Part shown: in pieces, positions 12,600-25,589 of the stretch
How positions within the stretch are numbered: position 1 is the stretch's first letter
Layout of the letters: every line of letters begins with the position of its first letter
From: Anaeramoeba flamelloides
Lineage: Eukaryota; Metamonada; Anaeramoebidae
Direction of reading: 5' to 3'
DNA: 64,000 bases
Assembly: GCA_027625915.1 (NCBI GenBank)
Contig: JANTQA010000012.1
Location: 14,346,501 to 14,410,500, forward strand
Position numbers and translations under genes: made by a program
Notes under the pieces: generated by a model
What the model saw: the letters and a program-made list of their open reading frames with translations, nothing else
What the model was told of the DNA's origin: nothing
Databases searched by the model: none

Positions 12600-14060
12600 A
12601 CCAACTAGATACCCAAATGAAGGAATTGTATTTGGAATTTTTTTTTTAATTTTAATTATTATCAAAGGGTACTAAATGCTAGAAATTATAAACAATTATT
12701 CTTAAGAAAGAAAAAATCATAATGAAAAACAAGTAAAGTTAAAAATAATAAAAAAATAACTTGAAAAAAAATTTTCAATGTTTGAAACATTTTTTATGAT
12801 TATTGTGATTTTATTATTTTTCTATCCAACATTTGAAAAAAAAATTTTTTTTTTTTTGAAAAGTTTGTATACACATAAAAAACTTCTTAGTTTTAATGAT
12901 TAGAACACATCATACTATACTGGATTTTTTTAGGTTCCTTTGTACCTTAAAATTACCTAAAATACTTTAATAAATAATTTATTCATTACAAAAGATCTTT
13001 TAACCACACATAGAAAATTTATTTTATCTATTTATTACTTTCAATATCAATATCTATATTTGATTCTAAATAATTAAAAAAAAAAAAAAAAAATATAAAT
13101 TAAATTTAAAAAAGAAAGATATTTTTTCATTGTAAAATTTATTAATTTTTTCAATAATAATTTTTTTCAAATTTAAATTTTTTTGGTCAATAGCTCAAGT
13201 CAGATTAACAATTGATTTTTTTTTTAATTTTTACTATTTTTTGATTTTTGACTTTTTAAAATCAAGACATAAAACAAACATTATTATTGTATAAAAGACC
13301 ATATTTTAAAAATTATTTTTCAAGATCTGGATTAATTTATATTGGAAAACTCAAATTTTTAAAATTATATTATTTGGAATTTTTATTAATTACAAAATTC
13401 AAAAAAAAAAATCTTAGTTTCATAGATTATTGTATTATCTTGGAATAATATTTCAAAGTTATTATTATTATTTTCATATTATGAGGGGTGATTAATTTAT
13501 ATATTAAAAAAAAATTATTAATTTAATTCCGTTGTAATAAATGAAATTATCTTACATTTTTTTTTTTTTTTTGTTTTATCAAGAATTTTCTATTTGTTAA
13601 ATAAAAGTTTTAGAATATTATTCATATTAAAATTTTAATTTTGGCACAAGAATATGAATTTAATTTATTTCTTGATTTAATATTTATTAGACTTTTATCT
13701 AAAATAAATATAAAGTTCTCTGTAATATATTTATTTATTTTTTTTTTTTTATCAGAAAATTAACAAAATTATTTTATTTTTATTATTAATAAACCAATAC
13801 ATTAGATTTTGATTTATAATTATTAAATTAAAATTTCTTAATAAAAATATTAAAATTAAAATAAAAATCTTTAAAGAAAATCAAAAAATGAATAATTATT
13901 ATTTTTTTTACCAAAAACAAAAAAAAATGCAAAAATATATCCACTTTTTCTTTGAATTATTTGGAATTTTTATTATAATTAAAATCTGGATTAAAGACAA
14001 ATAAGAAAATAAATATATTAGTACATCAATATTATTTTACATCTTATATTTTAAAGTTGG
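12600..14060. other. AT-extreme island without features
   Basis: G and C nearly disappear over about 1.4 kb, below even the local average. The sequence is TTTATTAATT-like with A and T runs and no open frame of interest. No tRNA, rRNA or recognisable organellar gene was seen. Confidence 0.5.
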
Positions 14061-14849
14061 CTAAAATTTAGGCGAATCTGGAGTGATAAGGGATATAACT
14101 GTATTTCAAAAATTGTGATTCACCTGAAATAATAAATTGAAAAAAATATAACAACTAGGTTTTTTTACTAATAATTAAATTCATTTTAAAAGTCATTACA
14201 TAGTCGAAATTTTCTTAGTGATTATTCGTCTTTTTGAAGATCTTTTTTTTTTACTACTTATCTTCCAAAAAATAAAATAAAAATATATAAAAAAAATAAT
14301 AAAGAAAATTTCAAAAGAAAAAGAAAAAGAAAAAGAAAAAGAAAAAGAAAGGGAAAAAGTCAAACAAATAAATAAGAAAAATTTGAATAAGTAAAATTAG
14401 AAAAAAAAATAACAAAAATTTGCAAAATTTGAAAAAAAGATTATGATCTAAAAATTTGAAAATATTTTTTTGTTAAGAATATGTAGATAAACCGTCAAAA
14501 TAACTGTCACTAACATTATAAAGCAAGTCAAAATATTTAAAAAATTGTTTAAAGTAATTAAAAAAATTCAGAGCATGAAAATAATCATGAACGCAATTGT
14601 TAATTGTGAATATTAGGAATATTGTTGTGTAATTTCTTTTATTTGAAATAAAATTCTTTTTTTTTATGAAACAAAATTTGAAAATTATAACCTACCCACT
14701 TATTAGAATGATGATTAATAAAAATTTACGTGTATCAAAAATAATACTAATCAATCAACTAAAAAACAAGAATAAAAATTATTATTACCCAACCTCTAGT
14801 AAACATCTCTAAAAACACTCTTGTTTTTTTCATAAAAAGTTTATCTACT

Positions 14850-15060
14850 TATGCTATCAAACAATTCCTAGAGTATTCTATAGATACCCTATTTTAATGA
14901 AATTTAGGTAGGTTTATGACTACGCTCATAAAAAATTTGGTTATTTATAAAAAAGACTTGATTGAAAATATTTGAAATTTCCCAACAATATTACTCATAT
15001 TAACAATTAATAATCTTGTCCTGGATTATTTTCATTATGATATTCTTTTCACCACTTTAT
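14850..15060 (+). repeat. Dispersed 200-bp repeat R2, copy 1
   Basis: It aligns by eye with 41915-42125 in the same orientation. Shared blocks include GAGTATTCTA, ACCCTA, TTTAATGAAATTTAGG and AACAATTAATAATCTTG. No terminal structure is visible. Confidence 0.5.
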
Positions 15061-16260
15061 ATATATATATCAGTATAACCAGTATAGAAAAAAAATAATG
15101 AGTGAAATATGGGATGGGGAAATTGAAAAAAAATAAAAAAAAAAGAAAAGAAAAGATGTACAGAAAGATTGATGGGGATACCAAAGAAAACCGTGATGAT
15201 ATTTAATGACTTTAAAGAATATTTTAAAAGCGGGAGATCTTATATAAAAAAAATTCATCATTTTTATCAATTAAAATTATAGAAATACTATCTTTTTTTA
15301 TTTACTGATAAATTGCAATTTATGTTTGGAAATTTTTACTTGATTTTCCTTTTTCAAATTATTAAGTTCAAGCTTTTTGAAAAGTATTTTATTGGTTTAA
15401 ATGTTAAGAAACTTTGAAAAATTTGGTTTTTGTTCAAATTATTCTTTGTCCTGGACTGTTTGATAAGAAAAAGGATGAAGATTTATATAAATGGAAATTG
15501 ATCTAAATTTTTTTGAGATTTATTAGAATTTATCAGTATTTCATTGGTGATTATAATTTTGTTTTTCTTATTTGAATTTTTTTTTTTAATAGATTCTTTC
15601 TGATCAAATCTTTAATATTTATATTTATGCAATCATCATTGGAATGGGCCTAAACTTAATATTGTTTTTTTTTTTTTGGTTTTTATTGATTTTAAACTTT
15701 AAGAGTAAGAATTTAAAGTTATTCCAAATCAGAAAATATGAAAATATATTTAATTCATTGATTAATGATCAAAATTTCAGGAATGAAGCTCTGTATTTCT
15801 TAAATGTGACATCTTTGTTATTAAATATGTTTTTTTCTGACTGTTTAAGAATTATTTTAAAATTTCCGCAAGTTTACAAACCTTTATTTGAATTTAGAGA
15901 ATTTTGATATCTCATTCCAAAGAATTTGACCAATTACTTAGTTTCTGTATTTTTAATTTGTTCCTTATTTTCAATTGATTCCATTTTATATCAATAATTT
16001 CTCACCAAATATGAACAATATTAAATTTTATTGGGTGGTTATCTCTGAAATTCATTCCCACAACTTTTTTTCAAAAAGTTTATTTTTCTTGTGTTGATAC
16101 TAAAATTACTGGAAAAAATTCAAGTTTCACTATGATTATTATTTATTGCGATTCATTTTTGAACTTTTTAATATTGATTATACAAATATTTTCTTAATAA
16201 GTATTTAGACTTTTTAATTCTTTTTTTTTCTGAATATTTGAATATTTCTAATCCATACTA

Positions 16261-17330
16261 AACTCAATTCCAAAAATTGGGGCACACCTTCAAAATCAAT
16301 TTAATTCCAAGAAAAGTGATTTTTGACTCTTAAATAGAAACAATAGATATGACCAACCAATAGAAATAATTTTAAAGTTAATTATTTATCATTTTTTTTT
16401 AATTATTTTTTGATTTTTGATTTTCAATAATTTTTTTGATTTTTTTTGTATTCTTTTTTTTCATTGAAAAACAAAAATAAAAATTTTTTTCAAAATTTTT
16501 TTCAAAACTTTTTGAAAATCTCAAAATCACTTTAAAATGAAATTTCAAAGTTTTCATTCTGATCACAAAAAAAAATTTTATCTTTCTCAAAAAGAAAAAA
16601 GATTCTTTTTTATCCAGAAAACAATTTTTTTTAAAAAATCATGATATGGGGTGCTATAGCACATTGCCTACAAACAGACCTTATTACCATAAATGGAAGT
16701 GTGAACACTGGATTTATTATTAATGATATTATCAAAAAATCAAATGTAATTCAACTCGTTTATATCAGAATATGGTGAGTTGAAATGGTTTTTCCGAAAG
16801 GATTGAGCATGTTCACATACTTTAAAAAAAAAAAAAAATTACTTAAAACAGGGATGTAATATTCTTTACCCTTGATCCCCAATTCCACAAGATTTAAATC
16901 CAATTGAGAATTGCGATGGATATTAAACAGAAAAATGACAAGGCAAAAAACGTAGAAGAATTTATTAAAAATTTCACTAATGTAAGGAATAATTTGAGTT
17001 GGGATACCTTAGAAAATTAATCAACTCTATATATGAAAGGATAGATTTCGTTATCAAAAGACAATCTGAATCTATTAATAATTTTTATTAATTTTGTTCC
17101 AATACAAATGAATTTTTTGATAACTGTGTTCCAAAAATAGGGGCACACTTTTTTTTATTTTTTCTTTTTTATTTTTTGAATTGAATTTTAAATTTACTAT
17201 AAAATATATAAATAGTAACAATTCAATATTTTTGGAAAATTTATTATTTAAATGTTTAATTATTATGTATTTTGAAGTATATTTTTATTAGTGTAATTTT
17301 TTCATGTGTCCCATTTTTTGGAATTGAGTT
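16261..17330 (+). mobile_element. Dead Tc1/mariner element with recognisable transposase relics
   Basis: The 1070-bp element has inverted ends AACTCAATTCCAAAAATTGG (left) and its near complement (right), and TA on both sides (16259-16260, 17331-17332). Plus-strand translation from 16642 gives MIWGAIAHC...LITINGS, the block after the first catalytic Asp in this superfamily. Near 16890 a frame reads PQDLNPIEN, the mariner/Tc1 PDLNPIENxW signature. The reading frame is interrupted several times and the N-terminal DNA-binding part is not legible. It is a plain DNA transposon fossil with no intact transposase. Confidence 0.8.
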
Positions 17331-17673
17331 TATAATTGAAAAAAAGACAACTCTTTTCAATTACCTTAATACACACCTAATTGATAATTGAGACTGTTTA
17401 ATATAATATATGTGCATCTAAAAAGCGTTTTGAATTTTTTTTTTCAAATCAAATTCATAAAAATTTAATTTAACTCTGATCTATTTAAAAAATTTTTTAC
17501 TTTTTTGATATAGTCCAAAGATTTAAAGTTTTATATTACCAATGTTTCTTTTCATAATTAAAATAAGATTCTCTATAGAAATTTAAATATTTTTACTTGT
17601 AAACTTGATTCTTTCTGTAGGGGAAGGTGTTATGTAACAAAATAAGATATAAAATAATAAATCTGTTTGGTGT

Positions 17674-17675
<2 letters not shown>

Positions 17676-17733
<58 letters not shown>
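17676..17733. repeat. AC dinucleotide microsatellite, about 29 units
   Basis: An uninterrupted (AC)n tract of 58 bp lies in the gap between VASP and LMBD1. It is the longest pure dinucleotide tract in the window. Confidence 0.95.
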
Positions 17734-17736
<3 letters not shown>

Positions 17737-18144
17737 ACGACTTTTTTGAATAAAATTTATGATAAATTTTTAGTCAACAATTTTAATTAGTTCCAAACAA
17801 CTGATTGAAAACATTTAGCAATATCTTTTCTCCAAAGGGTTTTTAAATTATAAGGAAAAAAAACTAACATTTTCAAAATTATTTATTTATCAAAGATCTT
17901 ATTTTTATTGAAATCCTAAATTACATAAATCCTTGTAGATTTGGTAATTTTGATTATTTCTGAAATTATGAAGAAAATTTTAAAAATAATAAAAAAAAAA
18001 AATGATAAAAAAAAATAGATTTCTTTGTTTTATGTAAATTTCTATAACTGATGATCACTTTTGAAATTTTTTTAAGGTAAATTTCTACCTCTATTCAGAA
18101 AAGTCTTGCAAAAATTACAAAATTAAAAAGCAATTTTTTTGATA

Positions 18145-18341
18145 CAGTCAGTTTCAAATTTAAAGCACAAACTTTCAACCAAATTTCAGGCACAAAAAAA
18201 TTTCAAATTAAGGCAGAAAATTTGGAATTTTTTTTTTTACAAATTATTTTACTAGAATCGAAAATTTTGTACCTTAATTTGAGATTTTTTTTGTGCCTGA
18301 AATTTCATTGAAAGTTTGTGCTTTAAATTTGAAACTGACTG
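18145..18341. mobile_element. Palindromic TA-target MITE, family M1, copy 2 (best copy)
   Basis: The 197-bp hairpin element has ends CAGTCAGTTTCAAATTTAAA and the complement, with TA on both flanks (18143-18144 and 18342-18343). Inner arms carry AGGCACAAAAA and its complement around a central A/T-rich loop. It lies about 300 bp downstream of the LMBD1 stop. Confidence 0.85.
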
Positions 18342-18654
18342 TACTCTTTTCCTTAATTATCACAAATTAGTAATTTTTTTTGTTACAAAATGTGAAAAAA
18401 AAGTGATAGTTTATAAAAGTAAAAATTTTAATAGGGAAAAAGCAAAAATGGTAAAAATTGATAATTAAGTATCTTTGAATTCTTCAAAATATTTCTTGTT
18501 TATTTAGAAATGAAAATGTATAATAATCATTAAAAAAATGAAGAAAAAAAAAAAAAAAAAAGAATTAAAAGTGAAATCATTTAAAATAAATAAAGAATAG
18601 TCATATTTAATAAATATGAAAGAAAAGGATATCTAAGTGAAAATATGATAAAAA

Positions 18655-21600
18655 TTAAAAGTCGTCGTCTGAGTCTTCGTTACCTGCAAAGCTAGATTTT
18701 TTTTTCATCTTGATTGCCATTACCATGTAAATGATTGTGAGTATAACAAACAGCCAATCGGATGCGTAATATAAAATTGCAAAGAAAGGCATTTTAACTG
18801 AGATTCTAGCAAAAATTGTTGCTATTTCAGACATTCTGCAGTAACCATCGTATGCGCCGACATCATCAAGTGTGCACGATTCTCCTGCTTTATTTTTTTG
18901 GTTACCAAAAGTGGTGTATTGCGGTGCAATGGAGTGGTATTCAAATAGAACCATTATTGTGATCAATAGTAAATAAAGTGCTGTTATCAAAATGGCTTGG
19001 TCATCTGATCTTCTTCCCTTCAATCTCCATAATTTGAAGCACAAAATACGTGGTTGCCACCTTACAATTCCAGAGAGAGCTGTCAATAAAAAGTAAACAG
19101 AGATTATTGAGAGAAAGATCATATCGACTGGGAATGCCTTAGACATTGCCAAGAGCGCAAGATCAAATGGGTTTTTTGAAGGTTTATCTAATAAGAAGCC
19201 GCATCTCCAGCCACATTTAGAACTGATAAGCTTTTCAATTAGTGAGGTCATGAAACATGCCAAGATAAATAAGGATATTATAATAAAAATTACGCCAAAT
19301 ATCCTTTCGCTGATCGATAAACAGCTAATGACTTTGTTCATCTTTCCTGATTGTGGCTTTTCTTCTTGCTTTTCCCGATCGTGTTCCAAAAGCCTGCTTT
19401 TTTTTGTTAATGTGTCGAGTTCCTTTTTTTCTTTTTTGGAAAGCGTCTTGCCAGAAATCATTTGCTTTGTTTCTAAGGCCTCTTTACGTGTGAGATCTTT
19501 GTTCGATTGTTCACTTCCGAATTTTGTTCCTTCGTCTCCCTTTTTAATCATGCTAACAGGAGTTAATCCAAATCCGACTGGCATGTAGAGCAAGAATAAT
19601 AATACTCCGAGAAATGACATACATGAAATGGGAAATAAAAGCATAGAATCTCCACCTAATTAATTTAATTATCAGATTAAATTATTAAAAAATAATTGAA
19701 ATTGAAATTTAAATTCATTATTAGATCCAATCATTTAAAAATAATTGAAATAAAAAAACAGATTAAAGATTAAAAAAAAAAAAAAAAAAATTGGTTTTAT
19801 TGAATATTGAAGTAGTAGTTATTTTTTTTTAGTGAAATAATTTTATGCGAATAAGAAAAGGAATATGATCAAAACATCATTTTTTCAAAAACTACTAAAA
19901 AAACAAAATTTTTTTTTCTTTTATTTTGCTTTTTTATAAACCTCATCAAACAGATCTTTGTTGACAGATAATATAAACAAAACCATTTTCCAGTCAAAGT
20001 GACACAGTTGTAGATGGGATAAATTACGTGTGTTTAAAGGGTTTGAATGGATATTAGATGGAAAAATCTAATTTTAAAAATTAAAATTATTTTTTCAAAT
20101 TTTTACTTTTCTTCTATTTTTCATTGTTAATTAATTGCTTTGCAATTTTTTTTTTTATACTGTAAGAATCTATAGTCCCTAAATAAAAACATGATATTCT
20201 AATGTTATTTAAACATTGTGTAAATGATTGTAGAAAAATCATATTGGTTTTTCTTGGAATTTTATTTGATCTTCAGTTGGAGATCAAAATGAACATTGTT
20301 GTTTTTTCTTTTCAATTTGTTCACTTGGAATTTTAGATTTTCAATTTTTAAAGGAGTATTTTGATTTTTTACTTTTGATTCATAAAGATATCAACTATTC
20401 TTTGATGTGTATTATTCTACTTATTTTTTTATTTATTTTTTAAAGGGGTATTTTGAGAATAAAAGGAAAAAATCCGGATTTTGAAAATCATTTTTTGTAA
20501 AAGTCTTTTTAAAAGCATGAAAAAACAGTAATCTATGTTACGAAGCAAATGGGTCAAAAATTCAGAGAATTAAAAAGGGGGATTAAAAATGGGTAACAAT
20601 TTATCATTACAAGATTTACTAATGATTGAAATTTTCAAACACAATAAAACGCAAGTTGAAATTTTTTAAAAAGAAAAGAAAAGAAAAAAAAGAAATTTTA
20701 GTTCGTAAATGAAAAATTAAAGAACAAATTTTTTTTTTTGCAAACTGAATAGAATGACACAAATGTATTTAGCAACTATAGATCTTGCAATAAAAAAAAA
20801 TCCCAAAACGATTACATATCAAAAAGAAATCCAAAAAAAATAAAAGAGCAAAAGTGTGGAAAAATAATAATTTTTATTGTGTGGCTCAAGATCTAATTTA
20901 CTTGGAATTTCAGGTGTTTATTATTCCATTCCAAGTAACTTTTGTTTTGTCATTGAGATTTTTCAATGTAATTTTTTTCTTTATTTGTTTTTATTTTTTT
21001 CCTAATTTTCTTTGGAAAAAAATTGGAATTGAACTTTTCAAAAAAGTGAAAATAAAAAAAAAAATGCAAAACTCCAGAGTTTTTGTTTTTATACCTACAC
21101 AGGTTCTTTAACAAAATATATAAATTGATTAGTTTTATTTCATACTGATACCAACTACCCTCTAATGTTTTATTATTCAACTTATTTTTTATTTATTCTT
21201 TTGAGGACAATTATAAAAAAAATAATTGATAGTTGGAAATTGCTTTGGAACTCTTTGACAAAAACAAAGTTTTTAAAAGAAACATCGAAAAATACTTGAC
21301 TCTAAATAATTTATAAAAGAGAACTTTAAAAAAAGTTAATTTTTAAAAAAAAAAAAATAACAAAAAAACTGTGTAATACACTTCAATTGGTTCTCTAAAT
21401 AGGAATTTGAAAATATCTATCATTTTTTATAATCACTTCAACCTTATGAATTTAAATCCTAAAAAAATTCTAATTATTTTTTTTTTTTAAATCAGGAGTG
21501 TTGTTTCTTTATACACTCTTTCAAAATCTTCCAGCTATTTTAAAAAAAGTGTTGAATAAAATTTTTAAAAAGTGATACTCAGTCATTTTAAAAGAGTGAG

Positions 21601-24600
21601 CCAACCAGCTTGATAAACACTTTTTAAAAAGTTTGATACTTACTGTTTTAAAATCATGGTAACATTAACAACCTTGTAAAAAATTAAAAATTAATCTCAG
21701 CGAATCTGAGTAAAAGAAACTTGTATTATTAAGGGTAAATTTATATCTTGAGAGATTTCATTTTTTTTAAAATAATAGATTTTGATATTTTTTTCGTTAT
21801 TTTTCATCATTTTTACTCTCTTTGGTGAAAAAACGGTAAAAAAAAAAAAATAAGATATTGAAAGTATTACAAGACATTTCAATTATGATCGTTTCTTTAC
21901 GTTTCGTTTCGTTTCGTTTTGTTCAACTGGATCAAAATCATGCAAAATATGAAAATTTGTATAAAATTGATGTTTTAGATCTGAATAAAAGTTAAATCTA
22001 TAATATTTATACATTCATTATATGAATTTTACCAGCAATGTTAATAATTGAAAAATAGACAAATGATTATAAATCAATCAAATTATATTATGAATAATCT
22101 AATGAAGAATTCAGATTTTCTAATATCTCTTTAATAGTATTCTCAGAAAGTGTTCTTTCATTACCTATAGATTGATAAAAAAATTAATTTTTCAATTTTA
22201 TTTTTTTTACTTATTTTTCACAAATATTTAACTACTAATAAATTCAAAAAAATACATATTAATTTTTAATTTATTTTCTTTTATTAAAAAGTTTTTAACT
22301 ATTCCTTGAATAAAAATGAAGAAAGAAATTTATTGTTATTTTTTTTTTTATTATTGATAAAGTGCAAATTACACTCTGGGAATTCTTATAATTAAATTTC
22401 TGTAAGGAAATTTAAGCATAAAATCATAGATTTCACTATTATTAATTAATGAAAATAATTTTAAACTATCAGTTTTAAAATTAATTTATTAACGATTTAT
22501 TTCTATTAATTTGTTATAGAAATATTAATCTATAATTTTCATAGGAAGGGCATACCCATAAAAAATGATCAAAATTTATTGGCTTTAAAATCAAAGAAAC
22601 TTTGTAAATTAGTTGATTTTCGAAACTTTCTTTGAAATGAAATGTTATGAAAGCAAAGTTTTTGAAAATAAAAAAAAGGAAAATGAAGTAAAAAATTTGA
22701 AAAGATCAAGGAAAAAATCCATGAGAGTCATATTAAGTCAATACAAGACAAGGTAGAATCTTCATAGGAGAAGAAAACTGGAAATTAAAAAGATATCTTC
22801 AAATTAATCAATTTAAAGTCAACTTTAGGGGGAACATAAGAAAAGAAGAAATCCAACAAAAAAAAAAAAAAAATTTCATGAAATCATAGCAAATCTATAA
22901 ATGCCAAAGTGGAATCATCACAAAGGAAGAAAATAGGAAACTGAAAAAATACCTTAAAACTGCATAATTTCCAGACAAGTTAAAGTGAAAGACAGTCATA
23001 CCTAAACTGGAAATCACTAACAACTCTATTCAAACTAAAATATCTTATCAGATGGTTTAAATAGATACACATATATAAATGGGGAAAAGGAATGGATTCT
23101 AAAATATGCCCATTTTATAGAAAAAAAATTGGTGATGTTGATCACTTTATATGTCGATGTAAAAGATATGAAAAACCGAGAAAATAATGGAAAAAAGAAA
23201 CCCTTAAAAAAATTCAAGATTTTAAGATTGTTGGTAATGAAAATAGGACACAGACGAATTGCAGAGGAAAATGAATACAAAAGAAATTTATGAAAATTAC
23301 TAGATAATATATCCTTGGCCAAGATGACTCAACATGCTATAAGGAAAAAAAACTCTCAAATTCCAAATTATTTTAGATCATAGAGCCACACAAATTCATC
23401 TCAATTTCAATAACTCTAAACTTGTTTTCTTTTCTATTTTTTTTTTATTTTTATTCTTTGTTTTTTTTTCTTAATTTTTTTTCTTCTTTGTAAAGATTCT
23501 TTATTCAGCCTTATTGTAGAAAACTAAATTTAAGTTTAAAATGATTTTAATTACTGCGTTTATTCACTCTTTGAATAAGAAGATGAGAATTTAATCACTT
23601 CAAAATTCTCTCTTTAACAGGTTAGGTGTTTTTTTAACACTTAACCCTCGAAAATAAATCCAATCAAGTAAAACATTGTGTCATTTTTTTTTTTGAACCT
23701 ATTGGTATTACCCAATTCCCCAAAAAATCATATTTCGCAGATTATTGATATTGGTAATTCCAATTAATCGATTTTTTGTTTTGTTTCGTTTCGATTGGTG
23801 TGCTTGTTATAAAATGCTTTTGTAACAAAATTATTAGAATCCAAGTCATTTTAAAGAAAAAATACTAAAAATTTTTTCATTCATTAACTCAAAACATTCA
23901 ACAAAAATGTCAGTTGACTAAATTTTTGGAATGGTTTTAAAATTTTTTGGTAAACAGTTTTTGAAAATGAAATAAAAAAAAAAAAGAAAAAAATTTTTGA
24001 ATTTCAATTCCCAAAAAAAAACTTTGTTTTGTACAAACTGACTTGTTCCCTCAAAAAGCATTTGAATGATCTTCAAAAAATCGTAACGAAAAAAAAAAAG
24101 AAAAAAAGGAAAAAAAATATTTACGATTCTCATTGCCAAATAAATCTGTCACCCATTCTTCATTTTTTTGATCAGAAGGAACCGAACCGGGTTGTACCAG
24201 AAGCCCAACTAAAAGCAGTATTACAACAATAACAACTGTACAGGCTGTAAATTTCAGTGCTGAGATGACTTTCTTTTTAGTTGTTGTGTCTTCGTCTTCA
24301 GCTTCGAAAAAGAAGATAGCAAAAGGGATGAGAATAAAAGAAAGCACCAGAATCAAGGAAAAAATAATATAATAAACTACTTTTAATGACGTGTTTCGAT
24401 CTGCTTTCCCATCTAAACTATAAACATCTAACGGAACTACACAAAAGACCTTTACAAAAATGAATTTCCAATCAAAAAAAATTCAAAAGAAAAAAAAAAA
24501 AGAAAAAAGCATTCAATTTAATTTTTGGAAATAATAGATAAGAAAAAAAAAGTGAAATTTACGATCATGGGCAAAAAGAGTGAAAGTATTGAAACAACTT

Positions 24601-24718
24601 TTGTTAATTTTTCACCTTCTGTTTTGTGAGAGTAATAAAAGACAATGAAAATTGAAATTAATAAGCACACAAGAGAAAAAATCCCAAAAAATAACCATGT
24701 CAAGCCATAAACCATCAT
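18655..24718 (-). CDS. LMBRD1: LMBR1 domain protein LMBD1 (lysosomal cobalamin exporter family), three exons, 493 aa
   Basis: In animals LMBD1 is a lysosomal membrane protein needed, with ABCD4, for cobalamin exit. A cobalamin role is not proven for this organism. Exons: 24563-24718, 24125-24449, 18655-19655. Donors are GTAAAT and GTAAAT, acceptors GTAAAG and ATTAG, and phases 0 and 1 agree. The alignment to human LMBD1 (540 aa) runs end to end. Exon 2 FFEAEDEDTTTKKK equals human FYYEEKDDDDTSK, then LLLVGLL, then NEEW for human STEW. Exon 3 VGFGLTPVSMIKKG equals human YGMSALPLNLIKG, followed by the charged cytosolic loop. LALLAMSKAFPVDMIFL and SIAPQYTTFGNQ match human PLLQTVFPLDYILI and SLAPQYVMYGSQ. 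Nine or so membrane helices are visible, and the tail ends acidic (EDSDDDF). Intron 1 is 113 bp and intron 2 is 4469 bp. Confidence 0.9.
19991..21260 (+). mobile_element. Family D1 copy 2, split by an insertion
   Basis: The left end CCAGTCAAAGTGACACAGTT and the right end ACTCTTTGAC mark a D1 copy. Sequence homologous to the 5888-6569 element runs to about 20455 and resumes near 21130 (TTCATACTGATACCAACT...). The intervening 670 bp or so is unrelated and looks like a later insertion of unknown type. Confidence 0.55.
22550..23340 (+). mobile_element. LINE-like (non-LTR) retroelement remnant, 3' part
   Basis: Plus-strand translation near 23105-23185 reads CPFYRKKIGDVDHFICRC followed by KRYE. 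This resembles the C-terminal CxxC...HxxxxC zinc-knuckle motif after reverse transcriptase in non-LTR elements, with the second Cys changed to Tyr. Upstream the same frame shows short basic stretches (WKLKRYLQINQFK, RKEEI) broken by stops. No catalytic YxDD block is legible, so the fragment is short and old. It lies antisense inside LMBD1 intron 2. Confidence 0.4.
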
Positions 24719-25589
24719 CTTGAGGGGGTTTGTTTAAAAGAAAAAAAATAAAATAGAGAAAAATGATTTTTTTCTTTAACATTCCAAATTATGTCTTGAC
24801 TCACAAAACCCGAAACAATTATTAGACTGTACTAGCAGTATCTTGTCAAAATTCTAACTTAATTTACATTTTTAATGAGATAAAAAATTAATTTAAGGAC
24901 TACTTTCAAACTATTGAGAATGTTTATTTATTGTGGTATTTTCCTTTCAATTCTCTAAAAAAACTTTTTGTTTGGAAGGGATTGTACAAAAAAAGAAACT
25001 AATTTCAAAATTAATTTATAAACATCAACAATTTATTATTGGATTTTTAAAAAAAATATTATAAAAAAAAATAAATCACATAAAGTGCTTTTACAAGTAC
25101 AAGTTCAAATTTGAAAGCTCCAAACTTGTAAAAGGAAACGTAAAAAATATAAAGAACATAAATAAAAATTGTTTTGTGTTTATAGATTTGAAAAGGAAAT
25201 TATTAAATCGTAAAACAAATTTTGGTTTGAATCTAAGAAGAGTAAATAGTTAAATTTGTTGAAATTTTGAAAATTAATTATTTTTTCACAAAGATATTAT
25301 CAATGGGTAAATTTAACTAGATTGTACAAATTTTTCAAGAGTTTTTTTATATACAATTTTACAATTTTCATCAAAAAATGTTATCCATAAGTACGAAAGT
25401 TAATAAAATAAACTAAAATTCGATATTTCCCACACAGTTAAAAAAAGTAAAACAAGAATCACAGTAATACAATTCCCTTCAAATCTGAAATAAATTATGT
25501 TATATTAAAATCTTAAAAAGATTTTTTTTATATTTTAGTTTATTATTTGCATTTCATTTTTTGAATTATGTAACTTGTTTCGTGTGATC

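Larger units (their letters stand above)
9390..18654. other. 9.3-kb intergenic region with transposon relics and an AT-extreme island
   Basis: Upstream of VASP there is a long A-run (about 9344-9377). Beyond it are a lone terminal repeat (10701-10745), a solo foldback arm (10790-11275), an AT-extreme stretch (about 12600-14060), one copy of a 200-bp repeat (14850-15060), a dead Tc1/mariner copy (16261-17330), an AC microsatellite (17676-17733) and a palindromic MITE (18145-18341). I see no host gene. An open frame at 15592-15907 behind an acceptor-like site is treated under findings. Confidence 0.65.
19656..24124 (-). other. Large LMBD1 intron 2 (4469 bp) filled with mobile-element remains
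   Basis: The boundaries are GTAAAT at the donor (minus strand, 24124 downward) and ATTAG at the acceptor (19656-19660). The protein alignment runs straight across the junction (NEN-R-GDS). Inside are a D1 element with an insertion (19991-21260), a short GTTTC tandem tract near 21899-21920 and a LINE-like remnant (22550-23340). No additional exon is needed by the family alignment. Confidence 0.85.

Noticed and set aside
12600-14060. Mitochondrial DNA insertion
   Set aside because: Base composition fits, but no rRNA, tRNA or respiratory gene fragment could be read in any frame.
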